Shown one piece after another: positions 22,798 to 30,676 of a stretch of DNA of 35,214 nt (position 1 is the stretch's first letter; the number at the start of each line of letters is the position of its first letter). Origin of the DNA: Oscillospiraceae bacterium (lineage in GTDB: Bacteria > Bacillota > Clostridia > Oscillospirales > Acutalibacteraceae); NCBI GenBank assembly GCA_031262985.1, contig JAISGQ010000041.1, positions 1-35,214 on the forward strand, in the 5' to 3' direction. Below the pieces are notes generated by a model. It was not told the DNA's origin. It worked only from the letters and a program-made list of their open reading frames with translations, and made no database searches. Position numbers and translations under genes: made by a program.

Positions 22798-24282
22798 TTA
22801 GCCCCCTGCTCTTGCAATGTTATCCTGATGCTGTGCGTAGGTGTTGGCGTAATAGTGCTTTCCGTCCTTTGCGGTGTAGAAGAAGTAGTGGTTGGTTTTG
22901 CTCGGATTGAGTGCCGCCGTGATGGCGTTTTCGCCCGGACAGCAAATCGGACCGCTCGGAAGCCCCTTGACTACATAGGTGTCATACGTTCCCTTGTGGT
23001 TGTCAACCCAGTCTATTATCTCATTTTCGGAAAGTGTCGTACTCGCGCGAAGGGCAGTAGAGGTTGCGTAGGGATACCACCTCGTCGCGTCCGACTCAAG
23101 CTTTCCGCCTGTCCCCTCGTGGTTGGGGTTCTTCATTCGGTTGTAAAAAACGGAGGCTACATTCTTCATCTCCTCCTTATCGGGAGTTTCTCTCTCGATA
23201 ATGGATGCGAGTATCATAATCTCGTCGAGAGAACGCTTGAGGCTCTTTGTCCTGCCTGTTACATTAAGCTTTTCGTTATTTATTACCTTCGCTTCGTAGT
23301 TGTTGAGCATCTTGTTTATCGCGTTCATAGAACCCTCCCACATGAAGAATTCATATGTGTCGGGGAACAGATAGCCCTCAAGCCTGTATACTCTCTTGTC
23401 GCTTTTGGGTATGTCCTTCACAAACGCCTGAGAGAACGAACCGTTCTGAATAGAGTTGAGGAAAGGCTCCTTCTCGCACACGCAGTTCTCCTCCAGCAAA
23501 TCGCCTATCTGCTCAATGGTAAGTCCTTCGGGGAAGGTAACTCTCACCAAGCTCTTGTCGGCAGTGGCGGGACGTGTCAGCTTACGGATTATCATGTCGT
23601 AGTCGGACTTTACGTTGAGTGTGAATGTTCCTGCCTTGAAGGATGTGTCGTTCTTAAACTGAGCGTACATCTTAAAGAAGAAGGGATACTCCACAATGCC
23701 GTTTCTGTCGAGGATGTCGGTTATCATGTCGAGGTCAGCACCCTTCGGGACCTCCACAACAATCTCGGCTTTGTCCTTTACCAGCCCGAACATATCGTTA
23801 AGCCCCACTATCATGTAGAAGGACAAAAGCGCGGAGATGGAACACACTATGGCGGCATAGGCAAGAGCGACCGCGCAGCCCTTGCTCCGCGCGTTCTTGT
23901 TGGTCTGCCGAACAATTTTCGGCGGCAGTGCAGTTTCGTCGGGAATCTCAAAGCGTTCGCCGCGCTTGGTCACTACCGTTCGCGTGCGTGTCATTTTGGT
24001 ATTAGGCGACATGGGCGGCTGCGGTCTCCTCTGCGGAGCTTGCGGCGGTCTGCCTCCTCTGCCGCGGTTGACTGAGGGACTTGCTCCTCCCCCGCCGCCT
24101 CTCACAGTAGGTACGTTGCCGTTCCGCCTGACCGCGGGAGTATTGTTGCCGCGCACCGTCTCCCTGCCGCGTCTCCTGTATTCGGAGGAGTAGTCGTAGG
24201 AGTCGTAGTCCTCATCGGATATGTTGACCTCGAACCGTCCTCTTGAATTTCTGTTTTGGGGATTGTTTCTGTCTGTGTTCAT
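22798..24282 (-). CDS. mltG: Endolytic peptidoglycan transglycosylase MltG (YceG)
   Basis: 494 aa. It has a cytoplasmic, disordered N-terminal ~130 residues rich in Arg, Gly, Pro and Asn (RRRGRETVRG, RGGGGGASPS, RPPQAPQRRPQPP). One TM segment spans about 137-160. The extracytoplasmic YceG domain contains ASIIERETPDKEEM with the catalytic Glu, and FYNRM; the C-terminal end NHYFFYTAKDGKHYYANTYAQH is diagnostic. It cleaves nascent glycan strands and so sets their length. The long basic N-terminus is common in Clostridia and absent in E. coli. A family B stem-loop element lies directly upstream. Confidence 0.93.
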   Translation of the reverse strand: MNTDRNNPQNRNSRGRFEVNISDEDYDSYDYSSEYRRRGRETVRGNNTPAVRRNGNVPTVRGGGGGASPSVNRGRGGRPPQAPQRRPQPPMSPNTKMTRTRTVVTKRGERFEIPDETALPPKIVRQTNKNARSKGCAVALAYAAIVCSISALLSFYMIVGLNDMFGLVKDKAEIVVEVPKGADLDMITDILDRNGIVEYPFFFKMYAQFKNDTSFKAGTFTLNVKSDYDMIIRKLTRPATADKSLVRVTFPEGLTIEQIGDLLEENCVCEKEPFLNSIQNGSFSQAFVKDIPKSDKRVYRLEGYLFPDTYEFFMWEGSMNAINKMLNNYEAKVINNEKLNVTGRTKSLKRSLDEIMILASIIERETPDKEEMKNVASVFYNRMKNPNHEGTGGKLESDATRWYPYATSTALRASTTLSENEIIDWVDNHKGTYDTYVVKGLPSGPICCPGENAITAALNPSKTNHYFFYTAKDGKHYYANTYAQHQDNIARAGG

Positions 24283-24320
24283 AAGCCTTCTCCTGCCTTT
24301 GAAAAAATTCTATGATACAT

Positions 24321-24478
24321 ATTACCCCGCACTCGAACAGTAGACAATTCAGGCGGCGTCTTTTTTCGCCACTCATCGTTGTCGTCCTTGCAACCCGAAA
24401 GGGTTCCTGCGTCCTCAGCCTCGATTGGCAAAAAAATCCTGCCGTCTGATTTTGCCGACTGTTCGAGTGCGGGGTAAT
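24321..24478. repeat. Covarying stem-loop element family B, copy 2
   Basis: Perfect 21 bp outer arms (24321-24341 and 24458-24478, ATTACCCCGCACTCGAACAG...) continue as a longer imperfect stem to about 24370. The conserved strands CATCGTTGTCGTCCTTG and GCGTCCTCAGCCTCG flank the apical hairpin AACCC-gaaa-GGGTT. The core matches the copy at 3194 while both stems differ in sequence. It lies between the cyclo-ligase gene and mltG; no ORF is present. Confidence 0.75.
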
Positions 24479-24527
24479 ACTATGTGTTGTACTTATTCAT
24501 GCCTATGGGTTTGCGCCTATTCTGCAC

Positions 24528-25163
24528 CTACGTGTTGTCTCTTCGTTTTCTGAAGCCGTTCTTTCGCTCTGGAGGGTTGTCTCCATAGCAACGCCGCTTG
24601 TATTTCTCCGTGATGAGAAGCCCGATGGAGCGGTCATACCGCCCGTGAGGCAGTCTCCTGAGAATACACTCGCTGTAGCAAAATCCTACCGTGAAGCCGT
24701 TGTAGCCGGCTAAGAACCTATCGTAATAGCCCTTGCCGTAGCCCAGACGAAAGCCGCTGTAGTCAAACGCCAAGCCGGGTACTACACACACGCTGTTTTT
24801 AAAATCGGTAACCTTGTTTTCCTCCTTCGCCGCCGGCTCGAGAACCCCGAATGTGCCGGGAGACAAATCCTCTATGCCGGAGATGAAGTAGAAATCCATC
24901 AGGAAGGTGTTATTGATACAGCGCGGACAGGCTACTCTCTTACCATCTGAGAGGGCGGCTTTGATGACCGCCTTTGTGTCCACCTCTATATCTGTGGAGA
25001 CGTAAACAAGCACCATTGAGCTGTGCTTGTAGGCGTAGCAGTTGAGAAAATCGCTGAGTATGCTGCTGTCATACTCCGTCTTCTCCGCTTTCGGCAGCTC
25101 TCTCCTGTACGACTTCATTCTCTGCCGCAGATTATTTTTTATGTGCCTTATATCAATCTTCAT
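24528..25163 (-). CDS. 5-formyltetrahydrofolate cyclo-ligase family protein
   Basis: 211 aa. It shows a basic N-terminus (LRQRMKSYRREL), VYVSTDIEVDTKAVI, KRVACPRC and the C-terminal signature VPGLAFDYSGFRLGYGKGYYDRFL, which binds ATP and folate. It converts 5-formyl-THF to 5,10-methenyl-THF, linking it to the one-carbon needs of purL and thyX nearby. The start overlaps the preceding DJ-1 gene by 4 bases (ATGA), so the two are translationally coupled. The C-terminal ~25 residues are basic and look like an unstructured extension. Confidence 0.9.
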   Translation of the reverse strand: MKIDIRHIKNNLRQRMKSYRRELPKAEKTEYDSSILSDFLNCYAYKHSSMVLVYVSTDIEVDTKAVIKAALSDGKRVACPRCINNTFLMDFYFISGIEDLSPGTFGVLEPAAKEENKVTDFKNSVCVVPGLAFDYSGFRLGYGKGYYDRFLAGYNGFTVGFCYSECILRRLPHGRYDRSIGLLITEKYKRRCYGDNPPERKNGFRKRRDNT

Positions 25164-25702
25164 ACCTGCATCATACCGTTGCTTACTTCTTTCGAGAGTG
25201 CATCTCCTTTTAGTACTCTCACCAGCTCGATTCCGAACGCCAAGGCGTGACCCGCGCTTTTCGCAGTTGTAATATTTCCGTCGGTTACAACAAACTCGCC
25301 GCTTGGGATTACCGCACCCTCTAATTGCTCCTCAAAGCCGGGGAAGCACACTGCCCTTCGTCCCTTGAGTACGCCGCACTCACCTAAGACCGACGGAGCG
25401 GCGCATATTGCCGCCATGTGTTTGCCGTTCTCAAAGCAGTGGGCAATCGCTCTTTTCACCGTATCGCTCCTGCCGAGATTCTCCGTTCCGAGACCTCCGC
25501 CGGGAAGGATAATCATATCCATGGAGGAGAAATCGACCTCGCTCTCCCCTATGTCCGCGGTTACCTTAACTCCGTGCGCCCCTTCTATTATAATACCTCC
25601 GACGCCGACTGACAACACCGAAATATTCGCGCGTCTGAGTATATCGAGAGGAGCAAGAGCCTCCATCTCCTCAAAGCCGTTTGCCAGAAACAAGTATACC
25701 AC
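25160..25702 (-). CDS. DJ-1/PfpI family protein
   Basis: 180 aa. It has a flavodoxin-like DJ-1 fold: NGFEEMEALAPLDILRRA with the conserved acidic residue, DMIILPGGGLGTENL, the nucleophile elbow AAICAAPSVLGECG with its Cys, and TAKSAGHALAFGIELV at the end. DJ-1 homologues are variously stress-response, deglycase-like or chaperone proteins; the role here is unknown. The start is GTG 25702 with AAGGGGAG 7 bases upstream. It overlaps the cyclo-ligase gene by 4 bases, an association often seen in Clostridia. Confidence 0.88.
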   Translation of the reverse strand: MVYLFLANGFEEMEALAPLDILRRANISVLSVGVGGIIIEGAHGVKVTADIGESEVDFSSMDMIILPGGGLGTENLGRSDTVKRAIAHCFENGKHMAAICAAPSVLGECGVLKGRRAVCFPGFEEQLEGAVIPSGEFVVTDGNITTAKSAGHALAFGIELVRVLKGDALSKEVSNGMMQV

Positions 25703-25778
25703 AATAACACTCCCCTTTTAAAGCATTGTGCCGCCGTTTTTTGAAAATATTACTCCGCAGTTGCCACTCCTGCGCCGA

Positions 25779-26696
25779 CTAATCGAGAGGCAGTCCCATA
25801 TACGGAAAATGGTTTTCCGTCAGCGTCAGCAGTGCGGTAGGCTGTCTGTCCTCCGCGCTTCGTATCATGGCGGACACCTCTACATCTCCATACGCAGAAA
25901 AAAACACGTTGCTTGTCGGCACTCTTATCGAAAACCGCTCCGCAGAAGGATATTTGTCGAGTATCACCCGCACCAGCTTCTTCGAGTTGCCCTCAGTTCC
26001 GACAAATTCGGAAATACGCACCGTCTCCTCCTCCTGCTCGCAGAAGGCGTAATCGGCGTCGGTGTTTGTTATGACCGCCAGCACCGAACCGCCCGAAACC
26101 TCGTGGACACGCATGGCGTAGCTCACTGCCTGATAACTCCACGAGATGTAGCCCTCCCTGTCAATGAGACATTCCCTTCGTATGGTGAATATCTCCTTAT
26201 CGGTGAATTTGCTCGTCACATTTTTGCCTTCTCCTCTGTGACTTTTCCAGTCGGAGATAATCTCCATTTCTCCCCTTGACATATTGATTACTCTGTTTTT
26301 AAAACAGCGGTAGTATTTGTGCTTTTCATAAAATTTCATGAGAGAATACGAGCCGGGAGCAAGCACCGTGTACCGTACTCCTCTCGCCTTTGCGAACTGC
26401 TGTGCCGCCCTGAGGAGCTTTCCCATGTAGCCCCGCCCTTGGTGGTCGGGACGCGTAGCCGCGGCATACAGATAATGCACGGGGACAATGTCGTAGTCCT
26501 CGGTTATATTAGCGTCGAACAGGTGAATCATGGCAACGGGACGCCCTACCTCCTCATCGACGTAGACAATGCACTTGTTGGGGTTGTATCTGTTATCAAA
26601 GAAAAACTTAACGTACTCAAGAGAATCACTCGGGAAGCACAGCCTCCATATTCGCTCTAAGTCGTTTCTCATTCCGTCGCGGGCAAGAGTTATCAC
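25779..26696 (-). CDS. GNAT-family N-acetyltransferase
   Basis: 305 aa. The N-terminal ~140 residues are a GNAT domain with VHYLYAAATRPDHQGRGYMGKLLRAA carrying the acetyl-CoA pyrophosphate loop (QGRGYMG), then YTVLAPGSYSLMKFYEKHKYY. A ~165 aa C-terminal domain without obvious motif follows, similar in layout to Eis-like two-domain acetyltransferases. The start is uncertain: GTG 26696 with AAGGAG about 13 bases upstream, or ATG 26672. It lies 7 bases after the DUF2156 gene, so they are co-transcribed. The substrate is unknown. Confidence 0.82.
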   Translation of the reverse strand: MITLARDGMRNDLERIWRLCFPSDSLEYVKFFFDNRYNPNKCIVYVDEEVGRPVAMIHLFDANITEDYDIVPVHYLYAAATRPDHQGRGYMGKLLRAAQQFAKARGVRYTVLAPGSYSLMKFYEKHKYYRCFKNRVINMSRGEMEIISDWKSHRGEGKNVTSKFTDKEIFTIRRECLIDREGYISWSYQAVSYAMRVHEVSGGSVLAVITNTDADYAFCEQEEETVRISEFVGTEGNSKKLVRVILDKYPSAERFSIRVPTSNVFFSAYGDVEVSAMIRSAEDRQPTALLTLTENHFPYMGLPLD

Positions 26697-26703
26697 AGCG
26701 GAT

Positions 26704-27591
26704 TCACAGCTCCTTGATGTAGTATTTGTTTACCAAAAAAGCGGGATTATATGAAAGCTTCGCCTTGCGTAAGCCCTCCATGCCTAAATCTTCTTCCCTG
26801 TTTATGTATTTGTACTCCTTCAGCCGCCGCTCTGCGAACGACTGATTGATTACCGTATACGCCTCCCCGAAGTCGGGGATTGCCTTCTCAAAATGCACCA
26901 CAAATGTATCTTCATTGAGCCGCTCACCCAAGGTGAACGCCACCACACTGCCGGACACTCTGATAAGTCCTCCTATTATGCCGAGCAACTCCATATCGGC
27001 AAAGCACCGCCTGATTGCCTCGTATTCGGGATAAATTTCGTTTGTGTAGTCAATCTCCATGCCGTCGCACCACTTACGCAGTACCTCCATACATTCGGGG
27101 ATTGAGCTTTCGGTTATATCCTCATATGTGTAGTTTTCGTAATTTCGCTTGAATTTCGATATGTGATTCCTCTTGCCGTGATATTTCCTCCCCGCAAGGT
27201 CAATGAGGTCGGAGGAGTTGTAGACGTAGTCGCAGTCGTCGCGGCTGAGTACGCACTCAAACCGTTCGGGGAACGCCGCCTCCAGTTCCTCCTTCTGCCA
27301 CTCCTCGGCTATTATGGTAAGCTTATCTATACCCCTGCTCGCCGCGTCCTCGGAGATGAGGGAAATCGCCTCGCTTACATCATACTTTCCTACGGGGTAT
27401 ATGTAGTAGGATTGGTCTTTTCCGCCTCGGCTGAAAAGCATATCCTTGTATCCTGCTATCTCTGTGTTGTACCTCAGTGCCCACGAATACATCGTGGCGA
27501 AGGTGTAGTAGCACCCTTTGTGCTTTGAGTGGCGGAGTGCAGAACGCACCCACTCAATATCGCCGAGCTTCGGCGAGTGAAAATCTAACAT
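26704..27591 (-). CDS. DUF2156 (phosphatidylglycerol lysyltransferase C-terminal-like) protein
   Basis: 295 aa from ATG 27591, with AGGAAC about 8 bases upstream. The frame is open back to 27684, but that extension has no ribosome binding site. Motifs YVYNSSDLIDLAGRKYHGKRNHI and the later IGGLIRVSGSVVAFTLGERLNEDTFVVHFEKA and YINREEDLGMEGLRKAKLSY are typical of DUF2156, a double-GNAT fold related to the aminoacyl-transfer domain of MprF. There are no TM segments, so unlike MprF it is soluble. It may act on aminoacyl-tRNA or acyl donors; the substrate is unproven. Confidence 0.85.
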   Translation of the reverse strand: MLDFHSPKLGDIEWVRSALRHSKHKGCYYTFATMYSWALRYNTEIAGYKDMLFSRGGKDQSYYIYPVGKYDVSEAISLISEDAASRGIDKLTIIAEEWQKEELEAAFPERFECVLSRDDCDYVYNSSDLIDLAGRKYHGKRNHISKFKRNYENYTYEDITESSIPECMEVLRKWCDGMEIDYTNEIYPEYEAIRRCFADMELLGIIGGLIRVSGSVVAFTLGERLNEDTFVVHFEKAIPDFGEAYTVINQSFAERRLKEYKYINREEDLGMEGLRKAKLSYNPAFLVNKYYIKEL

Positions 27592-27686
27592 AAATGAAGT
27601 TCCTGTCCTTTCAATGAGGGGTCTTTCCCTATGGCTGTTCCCTAATACTATGTAGCCCTGTGTGTCCCCCGTTATCCCCAACAATT

Positions 27687-27830
27687 CCGCTTGCCGTGGC
27701 GTGAGGTCTATGCCTCACTATACCAGCCCGCTTGCCGCGACTGTGAGGTCTACGCCCCACTATACACCAGTCCGCTTGCCGCGACTTTGAGGTCTACGCC
27801 CCCACTATACCAACCCGCTTGCCGCGACTG
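27687..27830. repeat. Degenerate ~42 bp tandem repeat overlapping the tmk 3' end
   Basis: The block CCGCTTGCCGCGACT recurs at 27687, 27728, 27772 and 27815 (spacings 41, 44 and 43). Each is followed by GAGGTCTACGCC...CACTATACCA except the last, where tmk begins. The unit contains the last codons of tmk (VAASGLV-stop), so the repeat seems to have grown from the gene's own 3' end. It fills the gap between tmk and the DUF2156 gene. Confidence 0.85.
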
Positions 27831-28473
27831 TGTCATATACCTCTCTGCTTATCTCCTCCACGGAGCGGAGTTCCCCGTCCTCTGTGCAGCAAATTTTACT
27901 CCACCCAAGCTTCTCGCAGGCGTACTCAGCCGCCTCGTAGCACTCAAGCTGGTAGGACACATCGCTCTCGTGCAAATCCATCTTCGATTTGTCGCCCTCA
28001 TACCGCTTATTCATGAGCTTACGGGCGAAATCGGGCTGCATGGAGAGATAAATCACAAGCGACGGAGAGGGGAGCATCAGTTTATTATACTCGAAATCAT
28101 TCTCAAATGCAATAAAAGCATCCCACTCCTCCCTTTTCAGCTTCGGGAGCTGGAAGGGGAAGTTGGAGGTCGCGTATCTGTCGCAGATTATCAGCGTGTC
28201 GCCGAGGTAGTCCTCCTCCCACCCTGTTTTGTAGGAGGCGTAGCGGTCTACCGCAAAAAAGCAGGAGGCGGCATACGCGCCTACATCTGCGGGCTTTTGT
28301 CCCAACTGTCCGCCGAGATACATCTTAAGCGGAGCGGAGGCGGGAGACGCGTAGTCAGGAAAGCTAACTCGCTTTACACTCGCCCCGCTGTCCTTCAGTT
28401 TTTCCTCGAGCAGAGCGGTTTGTGTCGCCTTTCCCACTCCGTCAAGCCCCTCAATTACAATCAGCCTGCCCAT
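27805..28473 (-). CDS. tmk: Thymidylate kinase (dTMP kinase)
   Basis: 222 aa. The P-loop EGLDGVGKATQ (8-18) has Ala in place of the first Ser/Thr, as seen in many clostridial homologues. The DR(Y/H) region is at FAVDRYASY, then DTLIICDRYATSNFPFQ. It phosphorylates dTMP to dTDP. It begins 3 bases after thyX ends; the two make and phosphorylate dTMP and are almost certainly one transcription unit. The final residues VAASGLV lie in a tandem repeat. Confidence 0.9.
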   Translation of the reverse strand: MGRLIVIEGLDGVGKATQTALLEEKLKDSGASVKRVSFPDYASPASAPLKMYLGGQLGQKPADVGAYAASCFFAVDRYASYKTGWEEDYLGDTLIICDRYATSNFPFQLPKLKREEWDAFIAFENDFEYNKLMLPSPSLVIYLSMQPDFARKLMNKRYEGDKSKMDLHESDVSYQLECYEAAEYACEKLGWSKICCTEDGELRSVEEISREVYDTVAASGLV

Positions 28474-28476
28474 ATG

Positions 28477-29238
28477 CTACTCCCCTACTCCAAAGCTTCT
28501 GCGAACCTCGCTCATCTTGCCGCAGGTCATCTTCCCCTCGGCGCATTTGCCGTACAGGCAGGGCGGTCCGCACCGCTTGAAGAGGGCGGGAGCTACCTCC
28601 AGCACGAGCCTTCGCATGGAGCAGGCAAGCTCCCGTATCTCCCACTGGGCGCGGTTGCAGCAACGGTGGGCGAAGAAGTTATGTAGACTGCGGGCGTTCA
28701 TTGTGACAATCATCTTCGTGACACAGGCGTTCGGGAGTACAAACCGCGCGTCCTCTATGGCTGATTTTTCAGCTTTTCTCTCAATTTGAGCCTCGGGTAC
28801 GCCCTCCTGCCTCAGGCTCGCGGAGTGCTTCTCCTTGAGTATCAAGACAAGCTCGTTGTAGTGATTTAAATCCTCCTCCATCGCCTGAAGGAATACCTCC
28901 CGTGCCTCGGGAATCGCGTCAATTTCGGGAGGAATCACATATTCAAACTCCGTCTCGCTCACATATCTCTGGCTCTGCACGCTGAAGGAGGCAATCCTGT
29001 GGCGCGTAATCTGCGCCAGCAGAGAGCGGGAAACGCCCTCAATCCCGAAGGTGAAACTCGCGTGTTCTATGGGGCTTTCGTGTCCTATCTCCGATAGCAT
29101 ATCGAGGAAGGACTCGGTCTTTTCGCTTGTCAAGCCGCTCATCAAGCCGTCTATGGAGGAGGGCGAGTAGCACAGCTTCGCGGCGGATGCCACTATCTGC
29201 TCAGGTAAGTGGGTGTGTGCCAGTAATGTGACCTTCAA
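28477..29238 (-). CDS. thyX: Flavin-dependent thymidylate synthase
   Basis: 253 aa. The ThyX signature RHRX7S is at 79-89 (RHRIASFSVQS), followed by QRYV. Other family blocks are ESPIEHASFTFGIEGVSRSLLAQ split around 54-76 and ARFVLPNACVTKMIVTMNARSLHNFF. It methylates dUMP using methylene-THF, FAD and NADPH. The C-terminus carries a short Cys-rich extension (RCGPPCLYGKC, MTCGKM) that could bind metal and is not part of the minimal fold. It is coupled to tmk. Confidence 0.95.
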   Translation of the reverse strand: MKVTLLAHTHLPEQIVASAAKLCYSPSSIDGLMSGLTSEKTESFLDMLSEIGHESPIEHASFTFGIEGVSRSLLAQITRHRIASFSVQSQRYVSETEFEYVIPPEIDAIPEAREVFLQAMEEDLNHYNELVLILKEKHSASLRQEGVPEAQIERKAEKSAIEDARFVLPNACVTKMIVTMNARSLHNFFAHRCCNRAQWEIRELACSMRRLVLEVAPALFKRCGPPCLYGKCAEGKMTCGKMSEVRRSFGVGE

Positions 29239-29284
29239 AATATCATCTCCTGCTGTATGTTATACTATGCGGTGCAGACACCAT

Positions 29285-30625
29285 CTAACCGCCTTCGTGG
29301 TGGTCTCTCTTATAAACCTCCCACAGGGGGTTGCCCTGCGTTGCGAGGAAGTAGTAGTTTCTGACAATGCTTCCGTCGGCGTTGCTGTCCGCCTCCAAAT
29401 CGAGGTAGTACCGCGTGCCGTTGAGCATGATGGAGTTCCACCAATGCTCGACATACTTCTCATACGATGTGCCTCTGTTCATGACAAAGCTTCCGCTGAC
29501 AGTGGTGCAATCGTAGCCGAGCATACGGTAGACCGCTCCTAATACTGCGGAGTAGTGTCTGCTGTCGCCCTCGCCTGTTTGTATGAAGTACTTTATCATG
29601 TCAATTTCCGTTTTGCTCTCGAAATCGGTATGCGCGTACTTGAATTTTGCTCCTACTGCCTTATATATGCTGTAAAGGTACTCGGCTTCACTCTCCTCGC
29701 CCTTTGGAACGGACTCGATAAGAGCGTTTATCCACGCATCTGCGATAGGGTCGTTGGTGGGTTTAGGCTCTCCCGCTGTCATCTTTATCTCCTCGGGGGG
29801 AGTGTAGACGGGTTCTTGCGAGCTTAAAAACAGCTCATAGTAGAGAAGCGGTTCGGAGGACACCGCGACGTACTCCGCCTTCGCCACTGACGACATCTCC
29901 CGCTCGGAGGCAAGCCGCGACTCGTAAGCCGCTCGGCTGGCGACCCGCTCCGCCTCGCTTGTGAGACGGTCTATCTCCGCTTGGTCAACCGACACATCCG
30001 GCGCAGAGGAGAGAAGATACTTGCTCTCGTCGATAAATATCTCCTCCGTAGTCAGCACGCTGACTGCGCTGTCGTCGTTTATCGCACGAACGGCAAGGTA
30101 CACTCCGCCGCCCAGTACTCCTATGATAGCAAGCGCGGCAGCGGCAAGCTTTAGTATTTCGGAGAGCGACATCATGCTCAAATCGGAGACGTATCTGTCC
30201 TTCACAACTGAGAAGATGGAGGACTTTCCCGGAATGGGGACTAATCTCCACGGGTCAATGCTCCCCAGCTTGTTGATTTTGCTCCAGATATTCTCCCTCT
30301 GGTATTCGCTGAGGGGTTCGGGTTCTTCTCCCGCCTCCTTCTCGTGAATGAGAGAGAGCCGCTTGCTCCTCATAGTCTCCCTGAAGGAGGCGTCGATGCA
30401 CTTCCTCTGCCACGCTTCGACTGAGGCACTCTTTCTCAAATCGGAAAGGTGGTTGTACATATAGACATAGGCGTTCTGCGTGACAATTATCGCATCATCG
30501 TGATTAAATGAATACTCAAACGCGTGGCGGTAGGTCTTATCGCAGGTTCTGTTGAAGAACTTCATGAAGGTCTCTTTTTTCGGCACTGCTTTTTTATAGA
30601 CAGGCGCTTTCTTACCTAATGCCAT
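29285..30625 (-). CDS. Membrane protein: sigma-region-2-like N-terminus, TM, transglutaminase-like domain lacking the catalytic Cys
   Basis: 446 aa. Residues ~20-90 resemble region 2 of ECF sigma factors (DDAIIVTQNAYVYMYNHLSDL, then SVEAWQRKCIDASFRETMRSKR); no region 4 is evident. One TM segment spans about 157-180, then a charged, coiled-coil-like stretch (~214-255). The C-terminal ~150 residues match the transglutaminase core: GDSRHYSAVLGAVYRMLGYDCTTVSG, EHWWN (H394) and YYLDLEAD (D409). The position normally held by the nucleophile Cys is S355, so the classic activity should be lost unless Ser serves. ATG 30625 has AAAGGA upstream. The topology suggests a cytoplasmic N-terminus and a cell-surface C-terminal domain. 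Confidence 0.7.
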   Translation of the reverse strand: MALGKKAPVYKKAVPKKETFMKFFNRTCDKTYRHAFEYSFNHDDAIIVTQNAYVYMYNHLSDLRKSASVEAWQRKCIDASFRETMRSKRLSLIHEKEAGEEPEPLSEYQRENIWSKINKLGSIDPWRLVPIPGKSSIFSVVKDRYVSDLSMMSLSEILKLAAAALAIIGVLGGGVYLAVRAINDDSAVSVLTTEEIFIDESKYLLSSAPDVSVDQAEIDRLTSEAERVASRAAYESRLASEREMSSVAKAEYVAVSSEPLLYYELFLSSQEPVYTPPEEIKMTAGEPKPTNDPIADAWINALIESVPKGEESEAEYLYSIYKAVGAKFKYAHTDFESKTEIDMIKYFIQTGEGDSRHYSAVLGAVYRMLGYDCTTVSGSFVMNRGTSYEKYVEHWWNSIMLNGTRYYLDLEADSNADGSIVRNYYFLATQGNPLWEVYKRDHHEGG

Positions 30626-30676
30626 ATATCATTCATCCTTTCCGTGTAGTGTTAAGTATCTGCAAATTCTATCCCT

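Noticed and set aside
22828-24075. 415-codon plus-strand open frame across mltG
   Set aside because: It is antisense to mltG, whose motifs and start are clear. The translated product is Val/Leu/Cys/Arg-biased without a domain.
27691-28686. 331-codon plus-strand open frame across the tandem repeat, tmk and the thyX 3' end
   Set aside because: It is a shadow of tmk/thyX; its repetitive N-terminus is just the 42 bp tandem repeat translated.
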